A stretch of 64,000 nt of DNA from Mycobacterium sp. AZCC_0083 (GCF_014202335.1 NZ_JACHGP010000026.1:34682-98681), one strand, 5' to 3'; positions 16,949-25,942 are shown, counted from the first letter of the stretch. The notes: generated by a model not told the origin, from the sequence alone. Numbers and translations: made by a program.

Positions 16949-16954
16949 AGTATG
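16949..16954 (-). promoter_or_regulatory. -10 element for ctaE-qcrCAB
   Basis: CATACT on the minus strand with 6 bases to the GTG of ctaE. The identical hexamer and spacing stand before asnB. Confidence 0.5.
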
Positions 16955-17005
16955 ACGCTTTGTAGTTGATTAACTCCACCCGGGTCGCGAGATTCGTCGT
17001 TTTCT

Positions 17006-17053
17006 GTTCCGGGAGGAGACGGAGGGTCCGTTCCGGGAGCAGACGGAGGGCAT
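17006..17053 (+). repeat. Tandem 24-base direct repeat before trpD
   Basis: Two adjacent 24-base units, 17006-17029 and 17030-17053, share the core GTTCCGGGAG.AGACGGAGGG and differ at about four positions. They end 13 bases before the trpD -10 element, so the second unit covers the -35 region. A regulator-binding pair of sites is plausible. Confidence 0.6.
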
Positions 17054-17065
17054 GTGGCCGACGGC

Positions 17066-17071
17066 TAGGCT
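17066..17071 (+). promoter_or_regulatory. -10 element for trpD
   Basis: TAGGCT with 7 bases to the GTG at 17079. It favours this GTG over the ATG at 17052, which would lie upstream of the promoter. Confidence 0.5.
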
Positions 17072-17078
17072 CAGCCGC

Positions 17079-18137
17079 GTGGCATCCGACGTTTCCCCCA
17101 CTTGGCCCCAGATTCTCGGGCGTCTGACGACCGGTCAGACGCTGGCGACCGGACAGGCCGGCTGGGCCATGGATCAGATCATGACGGGGTCCGCGACGCC
17201 CGCCCAGATCGCCGGCTTCGCCGTGGCGATGAAGATGAAGCGTCCGACTTCGGCAGAGGTGACCGAGCTGGCCGAGGTCATGCTTCGGCACGCCCGCCGC
17301 ATGCCGCCGGGTTCGATCCCCGCGGACGCCGTCGACGTGGTGGGCACCGGAGGCGACGGGGCGAACACCGTCAACCTGTCGACGATGGCTTCCATCGTCG
17401 TTGCCGCCAGCGGGATCCCCGTCGTCAAGCACGGCAACCGGGCGGCGTCGTCGCTGTCCGGCGGTGCCGACACGCTCGAGGCCCTCGGCGTCAGGATCGA
17501 TCTTGGACCCGACGAGGTCACCCGCTGCGTGGCCGAGGTCGGCATCGGCTTCGCGTTCGCACCGCAGTTCCATCCGTCCTACCGGCACGCGTCCGTGGTG
17601 CGCCGCGAGATCGGTGTGCCAACGGTCTTCAATCTGCTTGGGCCGCTGACCAATCCGGCCGCGCCGCGCGCAGGCCTGATCGGGTGCGCCTGGGGAGACC
17701 TCGCCGAGGTGATGGCAGGGGTGTTCGCCACGCGTGGGTCCAGCGTGCTGGTGGTACACGGCGACGACGGACTCGACGAGCTGACCACCACCACGACCAG
17801 CACCATCTGGCGGGTGCAGAAGGGCACCGTCGAGCGGCTGACGTTCGATCCCGCGGCGTTCGGCTTCCAGCGCGCCGACCTGAGCCAGCTGATCGGCGGT
17901 GACGCCGAGGCCAACGCGGCATCGGTGCGCGCCGTGCTCAGCGGGGCCAAGGGGCCGGTGCGCGACGCGGTGGCGCTCAACGCGGCGGGCGCGATGGTCG
18001 CCCACGCCGGGCTGTCCAGCGATGCCAAGTGGGTGCCCGCATGGGAGGCCGGGCTGGCGCGTGCCAGTGAGGCGATCGACTCGGGCGCGGCCGAGAAGCT
18101 GCTCGCGAAGTGGGCGCGGTTCACCCAGAAGGTCTGA
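17079..18137 (+). CDS. trpD: Anthranilate phosphoribosyltransferase
   Basis: A 352-residue enzyme that joins anthranilate to PRPP, the second step of tryptophan synthesis. The PRPP-binding glycine loop VVGTGGDGANTVNLST, the KHGNRAASSLSGGADTLEALG block and the metal-binding DELTTTTT are all present. I choose GTG 17079 because a -10 hexamer ends 7 bases before it; an ATG at 17052 gives nine more residues. The 3' end overlaps the convergent nuclease gene by 17 bases. Confidence 0.95.
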   Translation: MASDVSPTWPQILGRLTTGQTLATGQAGWAMDQIMTGSATPAQIAGFAVAMKMKRPTSAEVTELAEVMLRHARRMPPGSIPADAVDVVGTGGDGANTVNLSTMASIVVAASGIPVVKHGNRAASSLSGGADTLEALGVRIDLGPDEVTRCVAEVGIGFAFAPQFHPSYRHASVVRREIGVPTVFNLLGPLTNPAAPRAGLIGCAWGDLAEVMAGVFATRGSSVLVVHGDDGLDELTTTTTSTIWRVQKGTVERLTFDPAAFGFQRADLSQLIGGDAEANAASVRAVLSGAKGPVRDAVALNAAGAMVAHAGLSSDAKWVPAWEAGLARASEAIDSGAAEKLLAKWARFTQKV

Positions 18138-19944
18138 GCGCAGGCCGCAGGGACGCCCGGCGCGGTCCGTAGAGGACGTCGTAGTCGTCCCCAACGGCCT
18201 GCTCGGCGGCGATCCTCGCCGATCGGGCCTGGGCCGCCCACTCGGCCAACCGTCCTGCCGCAGCGAGCGGTGTGGCGTAACCGGATTCGGAGTCATTGTC
18301 GGTGCGCACGATCCGCACTCCAGGATGGGACAGCCAGCGGGCGATGAGTGCCGACTCCTCGACCAGCGCGCCACCCAGCGGTGCCGCGGCAGGCAGAATC
18401 ACTTGCGCCGCAGCGCAAATCGCGTCGACCACGGGCATCGGCGGAACTCCGCGCCGTGCGTTGCCCGCCGCGCCGAGCTGGCCGCGGCGGATCACCGCCA
18501 GATGCCAGCCGCCGCTGTCGTCGGGGCGGGCCGCCACCAGTTCGGCCACCGCGGACAGGGCACGCAGTCGTTGACCGCGCCACAGGGCATCGATGGCTGT
18601 CGCGGTGTGATCGCGCAGGCGGGCAGCGCTCTCGTATCGGCCATGGGCGGCCAGGTCCTCGATGTGGGCGAGGGCCTCCGAGAGCGCCGCGCCGTCGTCG
18701 CCTGCGATGAGGCGGTGCGCGCGCAGTGGTCCCGCGGCATACCCGTCGGCTGCGACATCGCGTGGCGCCGGGCACGGCGACAGCTCGCGCTCGACGCAGG
18801 CGGGCCCGTGCCGTGCCGAACGGCCAAGTCGCGCGCCACAGGTGCGCACCCCGGTGAACTGAGCCAGCAGCGTCGCGGTCTCGATGGCGTCGGCGCGGGC
18901 CCGGAACGGACCGATGGCGCGGTCGTGCTTGGGCGCCCGCACCGCAGAGAAGCGGGGGAAGGGCTCGTCGGTGAGGACCACCCACCACCACCGGTGCGGA
19001 AACTTCGATCGCTTGTTGTACGGCGGCGCATGTGCGGCAAGCAGCCGCAGTTCCCGCACGCCCGCCTCGAGGTCGTGCGCGCACTCGACGTGGTCGACGC
19101 GGGTGGCCAGCGCCACCATTTCCTTCATCCGGGTGCGCGGGTCGGCGCCGTTGAAGTACTGACCGACGCGCCGCCGTAGATCCACCGCAGTTCCGACGTA
19201 GAGCACCTCGTCGGCGGGGCCGCGGAACAGGTACACCCCCGGCCGGTTCGGCAGGCTGGTGGCCAGGTGGCGCTTGGCGCGCTGCTTCGGCGTCACGTCG
19301 GGCAGATACGACCGCAGCTCGGCGTAGGAGTGCACGCCCTGATTCCCGACCCGTTCGATCAGGGCATGCAGCACGTCGACGGTGGCGCGGGCGTCGTCGA
19401 GCGCGCGGTGGGTCGGTGTTGTTGTCGCACCGAACAATTGCGCGAGTGCGGACAGGCGCACGCTTGGCGCCTCGTCGCGGGTCAGCACGCGGCGCGCCAG
19501 CTTGACCGTGCACAGCACCGGCGGCTGCGGCCAGGCGAGTTCGCACCGCTTGGCCGCGGCCTTGAGGAAGCCGATGTCGAAACCGGAGTTGTGCGCCACC
19601 AGAACCGCGCCGCGGGAGAACTCCAGGAACGCGGGCAGCACTGACTCGATGCGCGGGGCGTCGCACACCATGGCGGTCGTGATGCCCGTGAGCGCGACGA
19701 TCTGCGGAGGGATGGACCGGCCGGGATCGACGAGGGTGGCCAGTTCGCCGAGCACGACCCCGCCGCGGATCTTGACGGCGCCGATCTCGGTGATCTGGTC
19801 GTGGTCGCCCCGGCCCGGCATCGACTCGCTGGCCCGCCCGCCCGTGGTCTCCAGGTCGACCACGACGAACGTCGTGTCGCGCAGCGATACCTCGTCCATG
19901 TCGAAGGCCAGTTGCTCGGCGTTGGCGAGGCGAGATCCAGCCAT
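18121..19944 (-). CDS. DnaQ-type exonuclease / UvrC-like GIY-YIG fusion protein
   Basis: A 607-residue two-nuclease fusion (Rv2191-like). The N-terminal part (about 20-190) is a DEDDh 3'-5' exonuclease: VVVDLETTG, HNSGFDIGFL and HRALDDARATVDVL supply the acidic residues and histidine. From about residue 215 a GIY-YIG domain follows (GVYLFRGPADEVLYVGTAVDLRRRV) resembling the N-terminus of UvrC and the Cho nuclease, then a UvrB-binding-like helical region. A role in nucleotide excision repair is inferred. The gene is divergent from the small cysteine protein. Confidence 0.88.
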   Translation of the reverse strand: MAGSRLANAEQLAFDMDEVSLRDTTFVVVDLETTGGRASESMPGRGDHDQITEIGAVKIRGGVVLGELATLVDPGRSIPPQIVALTGITTAMVCDAPRIESVLPAFLEFSRGAVLVAHNSGFDIGFLKAAAKRCELAWPQPPVLCTVKLARRVLTRDEAPSVRLSALAQLFGATTTPTHRALDDARATVDVLHALIERVGNQGVHSYAELRSYLPDVTPKQRAKRHLATSLPNRPGVYLFRGPADEVLYVGTAVDLRRRVGQYFNGADPRTRMKEMVALATRVDHVECAHDLEAGVRELRLLAAHAPPYNKRSKFPHRWWWVVLTDEPFPRFSAVRAPKHDRAIGPFRARADAIETATLLAQFTGVRTCGARLGRSARHGPACVERELSPCPAPRDVAADGYAAGPLRAHRLIAGDDGAALSEALAHIEDLAAHGRYESAARLRDHTATAIDALWRGQRLRALSAVAELVAARPDDSGGWHLAVIRRGQLGAAGNARRGVPPMPVVDAICAAAQVILPAAAPLGGALVEESALIARWLSHPGVRIVRTDNDSESGYATPLAAAGRLAEWAAQARSARIAAEQAVGDDYDVLYGPRRASLRPALRPSG

Positions 19945-19950
19945 GTCGTG

Positions 19951-19956
19951 ACCGTA
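19951..19956 (-). promoter_or_regulatory. -10 element for the DnaQ/GIY-YIG gene
   Basis: TACGGT on the minus strand, 6 bases before the ATG at 19944, again predicting a leaderless mRNA. Confidence 0.4.
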
Positions 19957-20035
19957 GGGCGCTCGACTGACATCGATGTGATTTGTCAGAGCGTGTCGTT
20001 AGCGTGCGATCAAACGAACAGAAAGGAGCGCCGCG

Positions 20036-20320
20036 ATGGACGAGGCGAGCGAAGCGACGAGGGATGTCTCGCAACGCGAGACACCGGGGCAGGACGAAGG
20101 ACATACCGGGGGCGATACCGGGTCCGTCGTCATCGACTGCGATGACTGCGCAGTCCGTGGACACGGCTGCAAGGACTGCGTGGTGAGTGTCCTGCTCGGG
20201 GTGCCAGAAACCTTGCAGGATGACGAACGTCGCGCGCTCGACGTGCTGGCCGACGTAGGGTTGGCACCGCGCCTGCGGCTAGTGCCAATTCATCGCGGGC
20301 GTCAATCGGGAGTCGCTTGA
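20036..20320 (+). CDS. Small four-cysteine protein, probably metal-binding
   Basis: A 94-residue protein of unknown function. Residues 31-55 (IDCDDCAVRGHGCKDCVV) hold cysteines 35, 38, 45 and 48 in a CxxC-x6-CxxC pattern, which suggests a zinc or Fe-S site; a short hydrophobic stretch and a DERRALDVLADVGL helix follow. GAAAGGAG precedes the ATG. The first 30 residues look unconserved and are encoded by repetitive DNA with a strong 8-base hairpin at 20065-20083. I recall similar small proteins in other actinobacteria beside the NlpC gene. Confidence 0.7.
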   Translation: MDEASEATRDVSQRETPGQDEGHTGGDTGSVVIDCDDCAVRGHGCKDCVVSVLLGVPETLQDDERRALDVLADVGLAPRLRLVPIHRGRQSGVA

Positions 20321-20471
20321 CGACACGCGCCACGGGTACAGCGAAATTTATTCCGGGGCGCCTGTTAAATTTGCGGCTTCCAATGGACAACCCCGATGCC
20401 GTTTCGTAACCTGTCTGAGACCTAAGAGCAGTTCGACGCGGCTCGCAACGGCAGTTGTAAGGACGCAAAAC

Positions 20472-21611
20472 TTGAGGCTTGACTGCACGCACTGGAGCAC
20501 AGGTGGTATTCGACGACCCGTCATCGGTGCGATAGCCGGCCTCATGGTCTTCGGCGGAGCCCTCGTCGGAAGCGTGCACGCCGACCCCGCAGACGACGCG
20601 CTGGCAAAGCTGAACGAGCTTTCTCGTCAGGCCGAGTCGACCACCGAAGCCATGCACTCCGCGGAGCTCGACCTCAAGGACAAGCTGGCAGCGCAGCAGA
20701 CCGCCGATGCCCAGCACGCCGCCGACCAGGCGGCCGTCGATGCGGCCACCGTGCAACTGGCAACGTTCCAGAGCGGCGTCGACAGGGTTGCTGCAGCGCA
20801 GTACATGGGCGGCCGTACCGACGGCCTCGACGCGATGCTGACCGCATCGTCGCCGCAGGGCCTGATCGACCAACTCGCCGTGCAGCGGGTGATGGCCACC
20901 GAGATGTCGGTGCAGATGCAGAACTTCAAAACCACCAGTGTTACGGCCGCCAGCGCGGAGGCGGCGTCCGCCAAGTCCGCCGCAGATGCCAAGACTGCCG
21001 CCGAACAGGCCGCCGCGGTGCGCGCGGACCTGCAATCCAAGCAAAGCAAGCTGCAGGTGCAGATCGCCGTCGTCAAGTCGCAGTACTCGATTCTCACCCC
21101 GGCTCAGCGGGAGGCCCTTGCGGCCATACCGCCCGCGCCGGCGCCCGAGGCAGTGCCCGCACCCGACGCGGTGCCGCCGGGTGACGGTGGCCCCGAGGTG
21201 CTGGCTGCCGCCCCTGGTGGCGACATCGCGCCGCCGGAAGCCGCCCTGCCCATGCCGGGCCCCGGCGCCGAGGGCATGGTCGCCGTGCAGGCAGCGCTCA
21301 CCCGGATCGGGTCGCCGTACTCGTGGGGCGCGTCAGGGCCGGGCTCGTTCGACTGCTCCGGTCTGGTGATGTGGGCGTTCCAGCAGGCAGGCATCAACCT
21401 GCCGCACTCCAGTCAGGCCCTTGCGCAGGGTGGCCAGTCGGTATCGATGGACCAGATGCAGCCCGGCGATCTCGTCACCTATTACTCGGATGCCTCGCAC
21501 GTGGGGATCTACATCGGCGACGGCATGATGGTGCATGCCTCCACCTACGGGACTCCGGTTCGGGTCGCCCCGGTGGACAATGCGCCGATTCACAACGTCC
21601 GCCGGTACTGA
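20472..21611 (+). CDS. Secreted NlpC/P60 peptidoglycan endopeptidase (Rv2190c-like)
   Basis: A 379-residue cell-wall hydrolase. A signal peptide (about 1-37) is followed by a long coiled coil (about 40-215, rich in Ala, Gln and Lys), a Pro/Ala linker, and a C-terminal NlpC/P60 domain with catalytic Cys295 (FDCSGLVMW), His343 (SHVGIYIGDG) and His355. This arrangement is that of the Rip-type D-Glu/DAP endopeptidases, in which the coiled coil restrains activity. I take the TTG at 20472 as the start since its MRLD N-terminus matches the homologue. The 151-base region upstream is comparatively AT-rich, but I found no motif I can name. Confidence 0.9.
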   Translation: MRLDCTHWSTGGIRRPVIGAIAGLMVFGGALVGSVHADPADDALAKLNELSRQAESTTEAMHSAELDLKDKLAAQQTADAQHAADQAAVDAATVQLATFQSGVDRVAAAQYMGGRTDGLDAMLTASSPQGLIDQLAVQRVMATEMSVQMQNFKTTSVTAASAEAASAKSAADAKTAAEQAAAVRADLQSKQSKLQVQIAVVKSQYSILTPAQREALAAIPPAPAPEAVPAPDAVPPGDGGPEVLAAAPGGDIAPPEAALPMPGPGAEGMVAVQAALTRIGSPYSWGASGPGSFDCSGLVMWAFQQAGINLPHSSQALAQGGQSVSMDQMQPGDLVTYYSDASHVGIYIGDGMMVHASTYGTPVRVAPVDNAPIHNVRRY

Positions 21612-22416
21612 ACGCCCACTTCTGGGCCTCCTTCTACTCGTCGAGCTGATCGTCGCCGTCGCGCTGCTCTGGCGTCCCGCGCCGGCGCAAGTCCCGCCGC
21701 CAGCGCCGCCCCCGGTCGCATCGAGCACGCCCGTGCTCACCTCGCAGACGCTGACCCTGCGCGACGGCCGCACCGCATCCCTGCTCCCGCTCGGCGGCGC
21801 CCGGTCGAGCACTCTGACCGCCAGGATCGCCGCCGAACTCGACGCGGCCACCGACGCCGTCACCGCGTTCTGGGGTGACGGCTGGCGGCGCGACATCGAG
21901 ATCGTGGCGACGGGCACCGACGAGGAGTTCGCGGACATGGGCACTCCCGGTTCCGACATCGCCGCGGCGACGACACCCCAGCGGATCGTGTTCGCTCCCG
22001 GCGCGGCGGCGATGAGCGACGGGGCACTCCGGATCGTGCTGCGTCACGAGCTCTTCCACTACGCGGCGCGGGCCGACACCGCAGCCGACGCGCCGCGCTG
22101 GCTGACCGAGGGCGTAGCCGACTTCGTCGGACGCCCGCCTCAGCCGCGGCCGGGGCCCGCACTGGCCGCCGACCTGGCCAAGATCCCGACCGACGCCGAT
22201 CTCGACACCCCTGGCGCGACACGGTCGCTGGCCTACGACCGGGCGTGGTGGTTCAGCCGCTTCGTCGCCGACCGGTACGGGATGCCGACTCTGCGCAAGC
22301 TGTACCTGGAGGCATGCCGTCCCGGTCACCCCGACGTCGCGACCGCCATCCGCGACACCCTCGGCGCCGACCTGACCCAGGTGGTGGCCTCCTGGCGCCA
22401 GTGGTTGAGCGGATAA
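21580..22416 (+). CDS. Membrane-anchored HExxH protein (Rv2189c-like)
   Basis: A 278-residue protein with one N-terminal membrane helix (about 14-31), a Pro-rich linker and an extracytoplasmic domain with HELFH at residues 156-160 followed by WLTEGVADF, the pattern of gluzincin (peptidase MA-like) zinc proteases where the downstream glutamate is the third ligand. The ATG at 21580 lies 32 bases inside the NlpC gene, so translation is coupled. Proteolytic activity is inferred from the motif only. Confidence 0.78.
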   Translation: MRRFTTSAGTERPLLGLLLLVELIVAVALLWRPAPAQVPPPAPPPVASSTPVLTSQTLTLRDGRTASLLPLGGARSSTLTARIAAELDAATDAVTAFWGDGWRRDIEIVATGTDEEFADMGTPGSDIAAATTPQRIVFAPGAAAMSDGALRIVLRHELFHYAARADTAADAPRWLTEGVADFVGRPPQPRPGPALAADLAKIPTDADLDTPGATRSLAYDRAWWFSRFVADRYGMPTLRKLYLEACRPGHPDVATAIRDTLGADLTQVVASWRQWLSG

Positions 22417-22417
22417 T

Positions 22418-23560
22418 ATGACTTCAGTTCTGCTGGTGACCAATGACTTTCCGCCGCGTTCCGGCGGCATCCAGTCCTACCTTGAGAACCTGGTGGGCGG
22501 GCTGGTCAAGACGGGCACGCACACGCTGACGGTCTACGCACCGAAGTGGAAGGGATGCGAGGCCTTCGACCTCGAGGCCGCCACTGACGGCTATGAGGTG
22601 GTGCGTCATCCGACGACGTTGATGGTGCCCGAACCGTCGGTGGCGATACGGATGCGACGGCTGATCGCCAGCCACGACGTCGACACCGTGTGGTTCGGCG
22701 CCGCCGCGCCGCTGGCCCTGCTGGCGCCGCTGGCCCGCGACGCTGGGGCGAGCCGCGTGATCGCCAGCACGCACGGACACGAGGTGGGCTGGTCGATGTT
22801 GCCGCTAGCCCGAACGGCGTTGCGGCGCATCGGAAACGACACCGACGTGGTGACGTTCATCAGCCAGTACACCCGCGACAGGTTCGCCTCGGCGTTCGGG
22901 CCGCGAGCGGCTCTGGAACGGCTGTCGCCTGGCGTCGACACGGATCGGTTCGAACCGGATTCCGTCGCACGTGCCGAATTGCGGGCGCGCTACCGGCTCG
23001 GCGAGCGGCCCGTCATCGTGTGCCTTTCGCGCCTGGTGCCGCGCAAGGGGCAGGACATGCTGATCCGCGCACTACCCGCGATCCGGCAAAGGATCGACGG
23101 TGCCGCCCTGGTGATCGTCGGGGGTGGGCCGTACCGCACCATGCTGCACCAGCTGGCGCACCAGTTCGGGGTCGCAGAACACGTGGTGTTCACCGACGGT
23201 GTGCCTGGCGACGAGCTGCCCGCGCACCATGCGATGGCCGACGTGTTCGCGATGCCATGCCGGACAAGGGGAGCGGGGCTGGACGTCGAGGGCCTCGGCA
23301 TCGTCTATCTCGAGGCGTCGGCATCCGGCGTGCCCGTGGTGGCAGGCCGGTCCGGTGGCGCACCGGAGTCGGTGATCGACGGCGAGACGGGATTGGTCGT
23401 CGACGGTGGGGACGTCGGCGCCATCGCGGTCGCGGTCGGCGACCTGCTTGCCGATCCCGACCGGGCCACGCAGATGGGCGCGGCAGGCCGAAGATGGGTC
23501 GTCGAGAACTGGCAGTGGCACACCAAGGCGCAGCGCCTCGGTGAACTACTGACCGGTTAG
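22418..23560 (+). CDS. pimB: GDP-mannose-dependent phosphatidylinositol monomannoside mannosyltransferase
   Basis: The 380-residue GT-B (GT4) enzyme (PimB', Rv2188c) adds the second mannose to PIM1, giving PIM2 at the cytoplasmic face, on the route to lipomannan and lipoarabinomannan. Evident are the N-terminal TNDFPPRSGGIQSYL loop, GHEVGWSMLPL, the donor site LSRLVPRKGQDMLI and the EGLGIVYLEASASGVPVV motif with the conserved glutamates. It starts one base after the stop of the HExxH gene and overlaps fadD15 by 4 bases at the 3' end. Confidence 0.94.
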   Translation: MTSVLLVTNDFPPRSGGIQSYLENLVGGLVKTGTHTLTVYAPKWKGCEAFDLEAATDGYEVVRHPTTLMVPEPSVAIRMRRLIASHDVDTVWFGAAAPLALLAPLARDAGASRVIASTHGHEVGWSMLPLARTALRRIGNDTDVVTFISQYTRDRFASAFGPRAALERLSPGVDTDRFEPDSVARAELRARYRLGERPVIVCLSRLVPRKGQDMLIRALPAIRQRIDGAALVIVGGGPYRTMLHQLAHQFGVAEHVVFTDGVPGDELPAHHAMADVFAMPCRTRGAGLDVEGLGIVYLEASASGVPVVAGRSGGAPESVIDGETGLVVDGGDVGAIAVAVGDLLADPDRATQMGAAGRRWVVENWQWHTKAQRLGELLTG

Positions 23561-25359
23561 CCCTTGCCGTAGAGCGCCTCGATGTCGCTCGCGAACTTTT
23601 CCGCAACGACCTTGCGCTTGACCTTCAGCGTCGGGGTGAGTTCGCCGGTGTCCTCGGTGAAGTCGACCGGCAGGATGCGGAACTTGCGGATCGACTCGGC
23701 ATGCGACACCGCCTGGTTGGCTTCCTTGACGGCCAGCTCGACCTCGGCCGTCAGGTCCGGGTCCTCTGCCAGGTCGCCGACGGAAGCTCCCACGTCCTTG
23801 CCGTTGCGGGTCTTCCACGCGGGGAAGGCCTCCGGGTCGATGGTGATGAGCGCCGCGATGAACGGCTGCGCGTCCCCGACGACCAAGGCCTGGCTGATCA
23901 ACGGGTGTGCGCGCAGCCGGTCCTCGAGCAGAGCCGGGGCCACGTTCTTGCCGCCGGCCGTGACGATGATCTCCTTCTTGCGGCCGACGATGGTCAGGAA
24001 GCCGTTGTCGTCGATCGCCCCGAGATCACCCGTGTGGAACCAACCATCGGAGAACACGGCGTCGGTCTCGGTCTGGTTGTGCCAGTAGCCGCCGAACACC
24101 ACGCCGCCGCGGACCAGAAGTTCGCCGTCGTCATTGATCCGCATGCTGTTGCCGCCCAACAACTTTCCAACCGAACCGACCTTGAGGCCGTCGACCCGGT
24201 TCACGGTGATGGCGGCACTGGTCTCGGTCAGCCCGTAGCCCTCGTAGATGGTCAGGCCGACACCCCGGTAGAAGTGCCCGAGGCGTGCGCCGAGCGGGGC
24301 GCCGCCGGAGATGGCCGCGCGGCAGTTGCCGCCGAGCGCGGCGCGCAGCTTGCCGTAGACCAGCTTGTCGAACACCGCGTGCTTGGCCTTGAGCAGCAGG
24401 CCCGCGCCGCCGGTGTCCTGAGCCTGGCTCCACTCGATCGCCGTGGCCGCCGCGATCTCGAAGATCCGGCCCTTTCCGTCGTTGCGGGCGTTCTGCTCGG
24501 CGGTGTTGTAGACCTTCTCGAACACCCGGGGCACCGAGACCACCAGCGATGGCTTGAACACCCCAAGCGTGGGCACCAGGTTCTTCACGTCGCTGGTGAA
24601 TCCCAGCGTCACGTTGTTGCTGAACGCCGAGATGGTGATGGCGCGGGCAAGGACGTGGGCCAGGGGGAGGAACACCAGCAGCTTCTCGCCCTTGTCCAGC
24701 AGTGCAGGGAAGCAGGCCTTTGCGCCGCGCATCTCGTAGAGCAGGTTCGAATGGGTCAGCTGGCAGCCCTTGGGCCTACCGGTGGTACCCGACGTGTAGA
24801 CGAGCGTCGCGACGTCGACCGACTTGATGGCCGAGAGCCGGGCCGTCAGCTCGGCCGGGTCGGTGGCCGCGCCTGCGTCGGCCAGCTCCTCGAGTGCGGC
24901 CGGACCGATTCCATCGATCCGGAGGATCTTGCGCAGCTCCGGTAGGTCGCCCTTGAGCTCTTCGATCTTGTCGGCGTGCCCGTCGGTCTCGGCGAACGCC
25001 ACGACGGCACCGGAGTCGGAGAGCACGAAGCTGATCTGCTCGGCCGAGGAGGTTTCGTAGATCGGGACGGTGACCGCGCCGATGGACAGGATCGCGAAGT
25101 CGATGATCGGCCACTCGTAGCGGGTCGCGGACAGTATCGCGACGCGGTCACCGGGTTGGACGCCTTCGGCGATCAGACCCAAGGCGGTCGATCGGACCTG
25201 CGCGGCCACCTGGGCGCTGGTGACGTTCGACCATGTCCCGTTGATCAGCCGTTGAATGATCACGTGGTTGGGATCGTCGCGCTCGTGGTCGAACACGGAG
25301 CTGACGACGGTGTCGTTGTCGCCGACGGTGAACGAAGCGGGAACACTGAACTCGAGCAC
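23557..25359 (-). CDS. fadD15: Long-chain fatty-acid--CoA ligase FadD15
   Basis: A 600-residue ANL-superfamily acyl-CoA synthetase that activates fatty acids through an acyl-adenylate. Motifs seen are the P-loop YTSGTTGRPKGCQ, the YEGYGLTET block, GWFHTGDLG and the C-terminal hinge and lysine region GRKKEIIVTAGGKNV. The GTG start at 25359 gives an N-terminus like that of Rv2187. The upstream GAGAGGCAAC could serve as ribosome-binding site. Confidence 0.94.
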   Translation of the reverse strand: MLEFSVPASFTVGDNDTVVSSVFDHERDDPNHVIIQRLINGTWSNVTSAQVAAQVRSTALGLIAEGVQPGDRVAILSATRYEWPIIDFAILSIGAVTVPIYETSSAEQISFVLSDSGAVVAFAETDGHADKIEELKGDLPELRKILRIDGIGPAALEELADAGAATDPAELTARLSAIKSVDVATLVYTSGTTGRPKGCQLTHSNLLYEMRGAKACFPALLDKGEKLLVFLPLAHVLARAITISAFSNNVTLGFTSDVKNLVPTLGVFKPSLVVSVPRVFEKVYNTAEQNARNDGKGRIFEIAAATAIEWSQAQDTGGAGLLLKAKHAVFDKLVYGKLRAALGGNCRAAISGGAPLGARLGHFYRGVGLTIYEGYGLTETSAAITVNRVDGLKVGSVGKLLGGNSMRINDDGELLVRGGVVFGGYWHNQTETDAVFSDGWFHTGDLGAIDDNGFLTIVGRKKEIIVTAGGKNVAPALLEDRLRAHPLISQALVVGDAQPFIAALITIDPEAFPAWKTRNGKDVGASVGDLAEDPDLTAEVELAVKEANQAVSHAESIRKFRILPVDFTEDTGELTPTLKVKRKVVAEKFASDIEALYGKG

Positions 25360-25458
25360 GGTCGTTGCCTCTCAGCAGTGGTAGCGGCATTGCCTGCGAA
25401 TAGCCTAGTCGGCGGCCTAGTCACACCGACGGCCTCTCGTGTGTGAAGCTGTTCTGCG

Positions 25459-25848
25459 ATGAACAGCATCCAGATCGCGGACGAGACCTTCGTCTGCGCC
25501 GACCCGGTCGAGGTCGGCGCTGCGGTTGCCGACCCCGCGAACTGGCGGCGGTGGTGGCCGGACCTTCGGCTGACGGTGGTCGAGGACCGCGGTCCGATCG
25601 GGCACCGCTGGACGGTGACCGGCGCGTTGACCGGGACCATGGAGGTGTGGCTGGAGCCCGTCCTCGACGGCGTCGTCCTGCACTACTTCCTGCACGCCGA
25701 GCCTTCGGGTGCGACGGCATGGGAGCTGTCCAGGATGGACCTGGCCAAGGCGAACCACAGGCGCCGGGTGGCTGGCAAGAACATGGCCTTCGAGGTGAAA
25801 CGCAAACTGGAGGAAACCCGCCCGGTCGGGGTCTCCCGGCTGGCGTGA
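25459..25848 (+). CDS. SRPBCC-fold protein (Rv2186c-like)
   Basis: A 129-residue protein with the helix-grip (START/Bet v1-like) pattern: an N-terminal ADPVEVGAAVADPANWRRWWPDL typical of polyketide cyclase/lipid-binding folds, then beta strands and a C-terminal helix. The ligand is unknown. It is the first of five genes in the same direction, followed by a second SRPBCC protein, an ArsA-like ATPase, a small cysteine protein and an acyltransferase. Confidence 0.75.
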   Translation: MNSIQIADETFVCADPVEVGAAVADPANWRRWWPDLRLTVVEDRGPIGHRWTVTGALTGTMEVWLEPVLDGVVLHYFLHAEPSGATAWELSRMDLAKANHRRRVAGKNMAFEVKRKLEETRPVGVSRLA

Positions 25849-25942
25849 CCACCCGTCGGGGATTGACGGTTGCGGGTACATTTTTGTGCTGAAGGGCGCG
25901 GATCTGCCCTCCAGCGCACCGAGCGACCCGGGAAGAGAACAC

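Noticed and set aside
17052..17078. ATG 17052 as the trpD start
   Set aside because: It lies upstream of the TAGGCT -10 element and inside the tandem repeat; the GTG at 17079 fits a leaderless start better. It cannot be excluded without mapping.
20321..20471. A riboswitch (for example the ydaO type) before the NlpC/P60 gene
   Set aside because: The gap is relatively AT-rich, but I could not find the conserved core sequences or a convincing paired structure.
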